The position numbers were made by a program, and so were the translations under genes. A stretch of DNA of 6,768 nucleotides from an uncultured Burkholderiales bacterium (lineage in GTDB: Bacteria; Pseudomonadota; Gammaproteobacteria; Burkholderiales; Burkholderiaceae_C): contig CALBSC010000008.1 in assembly GCA_937927685.1 (NCBI GenBank), forward strand, positions 1 to 6,768, given 5' to 3'. The notes under the pieces are model-generated. The model did no database searches and had not been told where the DNA came from. It saw only the letters and a program-made list of their open reading frames with translations. Each line of letters starts with the position of its first letter. The first letter of the stretch is position 1. This document shows positions 1 to 5,892 of this stretch, one piece after another.

Positions 1-871
1 CCGCAGCCGTGCCAGTGGCTGTGGGCGCGGCAACCTTGCGGACGCGCTTGACGGTGGTTTTCGGGGCATCCTGGGCCTCGGCAGGCTTGTCGCTGCCGTC
101 GGTGGGTGCGGCATTCGTACCAGCGCCACGGCGGGGAGCGCCACGGCCAGCACGGTCGGGACCCGGACGAGCGTCACGACGCGGACCGCGCGGACGACGC
201 TCATCATCGGGACGGGCTTCGGTCACCACGGGCGCATCATTGCGGCCCAAGGTGTCGCCCTTGTAGACCCACACCTTGACGCCAATGACGCCGTAGGTGG
301 TTTTGGCTTCGGAGAAGCCGTAGTCGATGTCGGCACGCAGGGTGTGCAGGGGCACACGACCTTCGCGGTACCACTCGGTACGGGCAATCTCGATACCGTT
401 CAGACGGCCAGCCGACATGATCTTGATGCCCTGGGCACCCAGACGCATGGCGTTTTGCATGGCGCGCTTCATGGCACGACGGAACATGATGCGCTTCTCG
501 AGCTGCTGCGTGATGCTCTCGGCAATCAGCTGGGCATCGATCTCGGGCTTGCGCACTTCCTCGATGTTGACGGCGACGGGCACGCCCAGACGGCTGGCCA
601 GTTCCTTCTTGAGGTTCTCGATGTCCTCGCCTTTCTTGCCGATCACCACGCCCGGACGTGCCGAGAAAATGGTGATGCGGGCGTTCTTGGCGGGGCGCTC
701 GATCATCACGCGCGACACGGCGGCGTTCTTGAGCTTGCCCTTGAGGTACTCACGCACCTCGATGTCTTCAGCCAGCATGCCGGCGAAGTCGCGGTTGCTC
801 GCGTACCAGCGGCTGGCCCAGTTACGGCTGACCGACAGGCGAAAGCCGGTAGGATGGATTTTCTGTCCCAT
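1..871 (-). CDS. rpsC: 30S ribosomal protein S3 (3' end cut by window edge)
   Basis: S3 sits in the head of the 30S subunit at the mRNA entry channel and helps unwind mRNA. The ATG at 871 opens a protein starting MGQKIHPTGFRLSVSRNW, the classic S3 N-terminus. 290 residues are visible, with no stop before the edge. The type-2 KH RNA-binding domain covers about residues 40-110, with its GVVIGKKGEDI loop at 75-84. The C-terminal S3 domain follows, with GRLNGIEIARTEW at about 155-167 and GVIGVKVWVYKGD at about 194-206. From about 210 there is a low-complexity tail rich in Arg, Pro, Gly and Ala, then a KTTVKRVRK stretch. E. coli S3 has 233 residues, so the tail is a clear extension, as I recall for Comamonadaceae. 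GGAAG lies 4 nt before the start, and the gap after rplV is 16 nt. Identity is certain; only the exact end is unseen. Confidence 0.98.
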   Translation of the reverse strand, partial: MGQKIHPTGFRLSVSRNWASRWYASNRDFAGMLAEDIEVREYLKGKLKNAAVSRVMIERPAKNARITIFSARPGVVIGKKGEDIENLKKELASRLGVPVAVNIEEVRKPEIDAQLIAESITQQLEKRIMFRRAMKRAMQNAMRLGAQGIKIMSAGRLNGIEIARTEWYREGRVPLHTLRADIDYGFSEAKTTYGVIGVKVWVYKGDTLGRNDAPVVTEARPDDERRPRGPRRDARPGPDRAGRGAPRRGAGTNAAPTDGSDKPAEAQDAPKTTVKRVRKVAAPTATGTAA

Positions 872-887
872 GGTTCTTCCAGGCCTT

Positions 888-1217
888 TCAGTTGCCAACC
901 GTCACGTACACATGGCACGTGGGCTTGCTGATACGGTTACCACGGCCTTTGGCGCGGGCGGTGAAACGCTTGAGGGTGGCACCCTGCTCGACGTAGATGG
1001 TCTTGACCTTCAGTTCGTCGATGTCGGCACCGTCGTTGTGCTCGGCGTTGGCGATGGCCGACTCCAGCACTTTCTTGACGATACCAGCGGCTTTTTTCTG
1101 GGTGAAGGTCAGGATGTTGAGGGCCTGATCCACCTTCTTGCCACGGATGAGGTCGGCCACCAGTCGGCCCTTATCGACCGACAGGCGAACGCCACGGAGG
1201 ACTGCACGTGTTTCCAT
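888..1217 (-). CDS. rplV: 50S ribosomal protein L22
   Basis: L22 binds 23S rRNA early in 50S assembly and lines the narrow part of the peptide exit tunnel. The 109-residue product matches the usual length of about 110. It carries the family body (RLSVDKGRLVADLIRGKKVDQAL, about 11-33, here given in two parts as RLSVDKGRLVADL and IRGKKVDQAL). The long beta-hairpin that reaches into the tunnel carries RAKGRGNRISKP at about 88-99; changes in this hairpin cause macrolide resistance in other bacteria, and nothing here looks altered. The start ATG at 1217 has GGGAG 7 nt upstream, directly after the rpsS stop. It lies 12 nt after rpsS and 16 nt before rpsC, inside the rplC-rpsC unit. Confidence 0.98.
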   Translation of the reverse strand: METRAVLRGVRLSVDKGRLVADLIRGKKVDQALNILTFTQKKAAGIVKKVLESAIANAEHNDGADIDELKVKTIYVEQGATLKRFTARAKGRGNRISKPTCHVYVTVGN

Positions 1218-1229
1218 TGTGTCTCTCCC

Positions 1230-1508
1230 TTACTTCTTCTGGACTTTTTTGTCCGCAGGGTGACCCTTGAAGGTGCGCGTCAGGGCGAATTCGCCCAGCT
1301 TGTGGCCCACCATCTGGTCGGTGATGTAGACCGGCACGTGCTGCTTGCCGTTGTGCACGGCGATCGTCAGACCGATGAACTCGGGCAGGATCATGGAGCG
1401 ACGCGACCAGGTCTTGATCGGCTTTTTGTCCTTGTTGGTCACGGCCTTGTCGACCTTGGCCACCAGGTGATGGTCAACAAACGGACCCTTTTTGAGTGAA
1501 CGAGTCAT
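1230..1508 (-). CDS. rpsS: 30S ribosomal protein S19
   Basis: S19 is a 30S head protein that forms a complex with S13, contacts the A-site tRNA side of the head and takes part in intersubunit bridging. The 92-residue product has the expected length. The family signatures are MTRSLKKGPFVDHHL at the N-terminus, KTWSRRSMILPEF at about 32-44, and HVPVYITDQMVGHKLGEF followed by TRTFKGH in the second half. The C-terminus is Lys-rich. The start ATG at 1508 follows the rplB stop by 10 nt. The ribosome-binding site is a weak AAGGGG that overlaps the rplB stop codon, so coupled translation from rplB is likely. Nothing unusual. Confidence 0.98.
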   Translation of the reverse strand: MTRSLKKGPFVDHHLVAKVDKAVTNKDKKPIKTWSRRSMILPEFIGLTIAVHNGKQHVPVYITDQMVGHKLGEFALTRTFKGHPADKKVQKK

Positions 1509-1518
1509 TTGTTACCCC

Positions 1519-2343
1519 TTACTTTTTGCGGCGCGACACAATCATGACTTGTGTGCGCTTGTTGTTACGGGTGCGATAACCCTTGGTCAGGTTACCCCAG
1601 GGGTCGACAGCATGACGGCCTTCGCCGGTGCGGCCTTCACCACCACCGTGCGGGTGGTCGATCGGGTTCATGGCCACGCCGCGCACGGTCGGGCGAATGC
1701 CCATCCAGCGCTTGACGCCGGCCTTGCCGAGTTGGCGCAGGCTGTGTTCTTCGTTGGCCACTTCACCAATGGTGGCGCGGCACTCGATGTGGATCTTGCG
1801 AACTTCACCGGAGCGCATACGCACCTGGGCGTAGGTGCCTTCACGGGCCAGCAGCGTGGCCGAGGTGCCTGCGGAGCGGGCGATTTGCGCGCCCTTGCCG
1901 ATTTGCAACTCGATGCAGTGAATGGTGGAGCCCACGGGGATGTTGCGGATGGGCAGCGTGTTGCCGGCACGGATCGGGGCCTCGGCGCCGCTCATGAGCG
2001 TTGCACCGACGACCAGACCACGCGGGGCAATGATGTAACGACGCTCGCCGTCGGCGTAGCACACCAGAGCGATGTGCGCCGTGCGGTTCGGGTCGTACTC
2101 AATGCGCTCAACCTTGGCGGGAATGCCGTCCTTGTTGCGCTTGAAGTCCACCACGCGGTAGTGATGCTTGTGGCCACCGCCCTTGTGACGGGTCGTGATG
2201 TGACCGTTGTTGTTGCGACCGGCCTTCTGGAACTGGGGCTCCAGCAGCGGGGCATAGCCCTCGCCTTTGTGCAGGTGATCACGCGAGACCTTGACCACGG
2301 CACGCTGGCCGGGTGAGGTCGGTTTCATTTTGATGACAGCCAT
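1519..2343 (-). CDS. rplB: 50S ribosomal protein L2
   Basis: L2 is one of the most conserved 50S proteins. It binds 23S rRNA, is needed for subunit association and lies close to the peptidyl-transferase centre. The 274-residue protein is one residue longer than E. coli L2. The N-terminal RNA-binding part (OB-like fold) covers about 40-130, with GRNNNGHITTRHKGGGHK at 42-59. The SH3-like domain follows. The family signature MNPIDHPHGGGEGR lies at about 225-238; His230 corresponds to the functionally important His229 of E. coli. The basic C-terminus (RNNKRTQVMIVSRRKK) is intact. The start ATG at 2343 is only 2 nt after the rplW stop. A full GGAGG, 10 nt upstream inside the end of rplW, makes it one of the strongest ribosome-binding sites in the unit. 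Confidence 0.99.
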   Translation of the reverse strand: MAVIKMKPTSPGQRAVVKVSRDHLHKGEGYAPLLEPQFQKAGRNNNGHITTRHKGGGHKHHYRVVDFKRNKDGIPAKVERIEYDPNRTAHIALVCYADGERRYIIAPRGLVVGATLMSGAEAPIRAGNTLPIRNIPVGSTIHCIELQIGKGAQIARSAGTSATLLAREGTYAQVRMRSGEVRKIHIECRATIGEVANEEHSLRQLGKAGVKRWMGIRPTVRGVAMNPIDHPHGGGEGRTGEGRHAVDPWGNLTKGYRTRNNKRTQVMIVSRRKK

Positions 2344-2345
2344 GA

Positions 2346-2660
2346 TTACGCGGCCTCCCCGGAGAGGTTCAGCTCTTGACCCGGCTTGAGCGTCACATAG
2401 GCCTTGCGCACGTTGTCACGGCGACCCATGGAACGACCAAAACGCTTGGTCTTGCCCTTGGTGTTGACCACCGACACGCCCTTGACCTCGACCTTGAACA
2501 TCAGTTCAACGGCGGCCTTGATTTCGGGCTTGGTGGCGTTTTGGAGGACCTTGAAGGTGACCGCATTGCTTTTCTCCGCAACCAGGGTGGCCTTTTCGGA
2601 CACGATGGGGGCGACCAGCACCTGCATCAGACGGCCTTCGTCAAATTTGGGGGCGCTCAT
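2346..2660 (-). CDS. rplW: 50S ribosomal protein L23
   Basis: L23 sits at the exit of the peptide tunnel and is the docking site for trigger factor and signal recognition particle. The 104-residue product (E. coli about 100) has the family N-terminus LMQVLVAPIVSEKATLVAEK. Val20-Ser21-Glu22 corresponds to the VSE docking residues of E. coli L23 (Glu18). An internal basic loop, NTKGKTKRFGRSMGRR (about 66-81), is the extension that contacts rRNA and the tunnel. The start codon overlaps the rplD stop in a 4-nt ATGA. GGAG lies 8 nt upstream within rplD, so translation is very likely coupled to rplD. Confidence 0.98.
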   Translation of the reverse strand: MSAPKFDEGRLMQVLVAPIVSEKATLVAEKSNAVTFKVLQNATKPEIKAAVELMFKVEVKGVSVVNTKGKTKRFGRSMGRRDNVRKAYVTLKPGQELNLSGEAA

Positions 2661-3277
2661 GCGAACATCTCCTTGAGTTGGTCCATGGCAGCCTTGGTCA
2701 CCAGCACCTTTTTGTAGTGCACCAGCGACAGCGGGTCCGCGTAACGCGTCTCGAGCACCAGCACATTGGGCAGGTTGCGCGAGGCGAGGTACAGGTTGTC
2801 ATCGACCTCATCGGCGATCACCAGCACCGAGTCCAGGCTCATGGCCTTGAACTTGGCAGCCAGCAGCTTGGTCTTGGGGGCATCAACCTTGAAGGAGTCG
2901 ACAACCGCCAGGCGGCCTTCACGGGCCAGCTGCGAGAAGATGGAGGCCATGCCGGCGCGGTACATCTTCTTGTTGATCTTTTGTGTGAAATTCTCTTCCG
3001 GGCTGTTCGGGAAGATGCGACCGCCTCCGCGCCACAGGGGCGAGGACGTCATACCGGCGCGAGCGCGACCGGTGCCCTTCTGGCGGAACGGCTTCTTGGT
3101 GGAGTGCTTGACCTGCTCACGGTCTTTCTGAGCACGGGTGCCCTGGCGCGCGTTGGCCTGGTAGGCGACAACGATCTGGTGCACCAGGTCTTCGTTGTAC
3201 TCGCGACCGAACACGGTCTCGGGTGCATCGATCTTGGAGGCGGCTTGGCCTTGTTCGTTGAGGAGTTCGAGCTGCAT
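2657..3277 (-). CDS. rplD: 50S ribosomal protein L4
   Basis: L4 is an early-assembly 50S protein whose long loop lines the exit tunnel opposite L22. In E. coli it is also the repressor of its own S10 operon. The product is 206 residues (E. coli 201). The N-terminal part contains TVFGREYNEDLVHQIVVAYQ (21-40). The Arg/Lys/Gly-rich tunnel loop spans about 45-95, with KKPFRQKGTGRARAG at 61-75 and PLWRGGGRIFP at 80-90. The C-terminal globular part has LVIADEVDDNLYLASRNLPN at about 152-171. The start is firm: ATG at 3277 overlaps the rplC stop by 1 nt (TGATG), with GGGAG 7 nt upstream. Whether this L4 regulates its operon cannot be read from the protein, but the structured rplC leader is a candidate target. 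Confidence 0.98.
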   Translation of the reverse strand: MQLELLNEQGQAASKIDAPETVFGREYNEDLVHQIVVAYQANARQGTRAQKDREQVKHSTKKPFRQKGTGRARAGMTSSPLWRGGGRIFPNSPEENFTQKINKKMYRAGMASIFSQLAREGRLAVVDSFKVDAPKTKLLAAKFKAMSLDSVLVIADEVDDNLYLASRNLPNVLVLETRYADPLSLVHYKKVLVTKAAMDQLKEMFA

Positions 3278-3942
3278 CAGTTCGCTCCCTTGGCTTTGAC
3301 GGCCGGACGCACGGTCACGAAGCCACCTGCGGACCCGGGCACGGCGCCCTTGATCAGCAGCAGCTGGCGTGCTTCGTCGATACGGATCACGTCGAGGTTT
3401 TGAGTGGTCACGGTCACGTCGCCGAGATGGCCGGACATGCGCTTGCCGGGAAACACACGACCCGGATCCTGCGCCATCGAAATGGAGCCCGGGACGTTGT
3501 GTGAACGGCTGTTACCGTGAGACGCGCGCTGCGAACCGAAGTTGTGGCGCTTGATCGTGCCGGCAAAGCCCTTACCGATGCTGGTGCCCTGCACGTCGAC
3601 CTTCTGGCCCACGGCGAACACATCGGTCACAGGCACCGTGGCACCAGCTGCATATTTGGCAGCGGTGTCGGCCGTCACGCGGAATTCCTGGATGATTTCG
3701 CCGGCTTGCACGCCCGCTTTCGCGAGGTGACCTGCGGCAGGCTTGGTCACGCGAGAAGCTTTGCGCGAACCGAACGTGACCTGCAGGGCCACGTAGCCAT
3801 CGTTGTCCTGGGTCTTGACTTGAGACACGCGGTTGTTGGACACATCCACCACCGTGACAGGCACTGCGTCGCCGTCATCGGTGAACAGACGCATCATGCC
3901 CACCTTGCGTCCCAGCAAACCCAAACGGGTGCTTTGACTCAT
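3277..3942 (-). CDS. rplC: 50S ribosomal protein L3
   Basis: L3 is one of the first proteins to bind 23S rRNA and reaches towards the peptidyl-transferase centre. The chosen start gives 221 residues (E. coli 209), beginning MSQSTRLGLLGRKVGMMRLFTDDG. The beta-barrel is split by the long central loop with HGNSRSHNVPGSISMAQDPG (about 142-161). Gln158 aligns with Gln150 of E. coli L3, the residue methylated by PrmB. Ser155 stands where Gly is usual, a minor change. Downstream FPGKRMSGHLGD and QNLDVIRIDEARQLLLIKGAVPG are typical. An in-frame ATG at 4029 would add 29 residues unlike any L3; it has no Shine-Dalgarno and lies in the leader. The ATG at 3942 has GGAG 6 nt upstream and is preferred. It is the first gene of the downstream transcription unit. 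Confidence 0.98.
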   Translation of the reverse strand: MSQSTRLGLLGRKVGMMRLFTDDGDAVPVTVVDVSNNRVSQVKTQDNDGYVALQVTFGSRKASRVTKPAAGHLAKAGVQAGEIIQEFRVTADTAAKYAAGATVPVTDVFAVGQKVDVQGTSIGKGFAGTIKRHNFGSQRASHGNSRSHNVPGSISMAQDPGRVFPGKRMSGHLGDVTVTTQNLDVIRIDEARQLLLIKGAVPGSAGGFVTVRPAVKAKGAN

Positions 3943-3944
3943 TG

Positions 3945-3956
3945 TTTTCTCCAAAA
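3945..3956 (-). promoter_or_regulatory. rplC ribosome-binding site
   Basis: GGAG at 3949-3952 lies 6 nt before the ATG at 3942 and decides this start over the in-frame ATG at 4029, which has no such site. It is flanked by TTTT and AAAA, which could form a weak 4-bp stem presenting GGAG in the loop. It lies only 4 nt downstream of the foot of the leader hairpin. The sequence closely resembles the tuf site: both contain TTTGGAGAAA followed by ACAATG (one extra G in tuf). Confidence 0.8.
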
Positions 3957-4004
3957 CTCTCGCCACGGTCACTGCAATTGGCCACCGTGTTTGGGGTACG
4001 AGAG
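3957..4004 (-). promoter_or_regulatory. Nested hairpin in the rplC mRNA leader
   Basis: In the sense of the mRNA, CTCTCG (4004-3999) pairs perfectly with CGAGAG (3962-3957). Inside it CACGGT (3989-3984) pairs perfectly with ACCGTG (3969-3964). The internal loop is asymmetric, 9 nt on the 5' side and 1 nt on the 3' side, and the apical loop is 14 nt. The foot ends 4 nt before the rplC GGAG. No U-tract follows, so it is not an intrinsic terminator. The position suits translational control of rplC or binding by a ribosomal protein such as L4 or L3; that role is inference. Pairing was read by eye, with no energy calculated. Confidence 0.55.
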
Positions 4005-4046
4005 AAGGTTGATAAATTCCCTTCGCCATGAGGCAAAGAGCCTACG

Positions 4047-4076
4047 ATTGTATCGCGTTTTCCCTGACCGCGCCAA
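4047..4076 (-). promoter_or_regulatory. Putative sigma-70 promoter for rplC-rplD-rplW-rplB-rpsS-rplV-rpsC
   Basis: On the minus strand, TTGGCG (4076-4071, 4 of 6 matches to TTGACA) is followed after 18 nt by TACAAT (4052-4047, 5 of 6 matches to TATAAT). The start of transcription would fall near 4040 and give a leader of about 98 nt before rplC. The site lies downstream of the hairpin that closes the rpsJ unit, where a fresh promoter is expected. A short stem AGGC/GCCT (4043-4040 with 4034-4031) would sit at the 5' end of the transcript. It was identified by eye; no transcript data are available. Confidence 0.6.
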
Positions 4077-4207
4077 GTATTTGCAAACCCGAAAGAAGCC
4101 TGGCCGGATGACCCCCCAAAATGAGGTCTTAAGCATTCATGGGCGACGGGGGCCTCGCCAGGGATTGCCAGCCATGCCCACCCCATGGCGCGCAAGGTTT
4201 CACCCAA
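4077..4207. other. Intergenic stretch without recognised features
   Basis: This 131-nt part of the rpsJ-rplC gap lies between the terminator-like hairpin and the promoter. I see no convincing gene, tRNA, repeat or second promoter in it. The only pairing found is weak (GACC/GGTC, 4 bp, near 4109-4127). Open frames crossing it have no ribosome-binding site and resemble no family I know. It could carry upstream promoter elements, but nothing specific is visible. Confidence 0.5.
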
Positions 4208-4233
4208 ACAAAAGGGCCCGAAGGCCCCTTTGT
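4208..4233 (-). terminator. Terminator hairpin after rpsJ
   Basis: 16 nt past the rpsJ stop, ACAAAGGGGCC and GGCCCTTTTGT pair over 11 bp around a TTCG tetraloop, with one G-U wobble. The T-run lies in the 3' arm and is continued by TT, so on the minus strand this reads as an intrinsic terminator of the A-stem-T type. The opposite strand gives nearly the same hairpin with fewer T residues. It would end the fusA-tuf-rpsJ transcript, fully or in part. Efficiency cannot be judged by eye. Confidence 0.75.
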
Positions 4234-4249
4234 CTTGGTAACTGCAGGA

Positions 4250-4564
4250 TCACTGCAGCTTGATTTCGACGTCCACGCCCGCGGGCAGGTCGAGTTTCAT
4301 CAGGGCGTCGACCGTCTTGTCGGTCGGGTCCACGATGTCCATCAGGCGCTGGTGGGTACGGATTTCGAACTGGTCACGGCTCGACTTGTTGACGTGCGGC
4401 GAGCGCAGGATGTCAAAACGCTTCATGCGCGTCGGCAGGGGCACGGGGCCCTTGACGATGGCGCCGGTGCGCTTGGCGGTGTCAACGATCTCGGCCGCGG
4501 ACTGGTCGATCAGTTTGTAATCAAAGGCCTTCAGGCGAATGCGGATTTTTTGCTTGGCGGACAT
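4250..4564 (-). CDS. rpsJ: 30S ribosomal protein S10 (NusE)
   Basis: S10 is a 30S head protein. As NusE it also joins NusB in antitermination of rRNA operons and contacts NusG to couple transcription with translation. The 104-residue product (E. coli 103) starts MSAKQKIRIRLKAFDYKLID and has the long loop with GPVPLPTRMKRFDILRSPHV at 39-58. RDQFEIRTHQRLMDIVDP follows at 63-80, and the C-terminus is VDVEIKLQ. The start ATG at 4564 is 3 nt after the tuf stop. GGAG, 6 nt before the start, is part of the last codons of tuf (ATG GAG TAA), so translation is almost surely coupled to tuf. Unlike E. coli, where rpsJ heads the S10 operon directly before rplC, here a hairpin and a 307-nt gap follow, which places rpsJ at the end of the fusA-tuf unit. 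Confidence 0.98.
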   Translation of the reverse strand: MSAKQKIRIRLKAFDYKLIDQSAAEIVDTAKRTGAIVKGPVPLPTRMKRFDILRSPHVNKSSRDQFEIRTHQRLMDIVDPTDKTVDALMKLDLPAGVDVEIKLQ

Positions 4565-4567
4565 TGA

Positions 4568-5758
<1,191 letters not shown>

Positions 5759-5765
5759 TGTCTTT

Positions 5766-5769
5766 CTCC
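5766..5769 (-). promoter_or_regulatory. tuf ribosome-binding site
   Basis: GGAG lies 7 nt before the tuf ATG at 5758, within TTTGGAGAAAGACAATG, almost the same as the rplC site. It is 11 nt downstream of the CACGGG segment (5786-5781) that could pair with the loop of the upstream hairpin, so folding there could affect its access. Confidence 0.75.
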
Positions 5770-5797
5770 AAAGAGCTATGCCCGTGTTTCGGTTTTA

Positions 5798-5859
5798 CGT
5801 CTGCACGACACTGCTGGGTCATCCCGCACGGGTAACGGGACGGCGTGTCGTCGCAGACG
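5798..5859 (-). promoter_or_regulatory. Long bulged inverted repeat in the fusA-tuf spacer
   Basis: In the mRNA sense, CGTCTGC-G-ACGACAC (5859-5845) pairs with GTGTCGTGCAGACG (5811-5798). This gives 14 base pairs broken only by one bulged base at 5852. The 33-nt interior holds a second stem, TCCCG (5840-5836) with CGGGA (5826-5822), closing a 9-nt loop. The 3' foot is 39 nt before the tuf ATG. No U-tract follows, so a simple intrinsic terminator is unlikely. A processing site, a stability element or a tuf leader regulator are all possible; the role is not known to me. Confidence 0.65.
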
Positions 5860-5877
5860 GGCCCGCTTGCGCGGGCC
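5860..5877 (-). other. Short GC hairpin after fusA
   Basis: GGCCCGC (5877-5871) pairs perfectly with GCGGGCC (5866-5860) around a GCAA (GNRA-type) tetraloop, 15 nt past the fusA stop. It abuts the long inverted repeat at 5859 with no spare base between, so the two could stack coaxially. A U-tract is lacking, so it is more likely a 3'-end stabiliser, a pause site or part of a larger leader fold than an intrinsic terminator. Confidence 0.6.
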
Positions 5878-5892
5878 GGCTGAAATCAGGAA

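Noticed and set aside
327..1499. 390-codon open frame on the plus strand across rpsC, rplV and rpsS
   Set aside because: It crosses three clear minus-strand ribosomal genes and their junctions, and its translation resembles no protein family I know. It is an antisense shadow.
1492..2316. 274-codon plus-strand frame opposite rplB, and similar frames opposite rplW-rplD and rplC
   Set aside because: All lie opposite certain ribosomal genes, are rich in Gly, Ala, His and Val, and lack ribosome-binding sites.
3943..4029. 29-residue N-terminal extension of L3 from an in-frame ATG at 4029
   Set aside because: There is no Shine-Dalgarno before 4029, the extra residues are unlike L3, and the segment coincides with the structured leader. 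The ATG at 3942 has a good GGAG and the family N-terminus.
4109..4127. GACC/GGTC hairpin in the rpsJ-rplC gap
   Set aside because: It has only 4 bp with an 11-nt loop and no supporting context, which is expected by chance.
3875..4207. 110-codon minus-strand frame spanning the rpsJ-rplC gap as a possible small protein
   Set aside because: It overlaps the start of rplC in another frame, has no ribosome-binding site, begins upstream of the likely promoter, and shows no recognisable domain.
5772..5811. Separate tuf promoter just upstream of its ribosome-binding site
   Set aside because: CATAGC is a poor -10 match and has no -35 at proper spacing. A promoter inside fusA, as for E. coli tufA, remains possible but I could not identify one.
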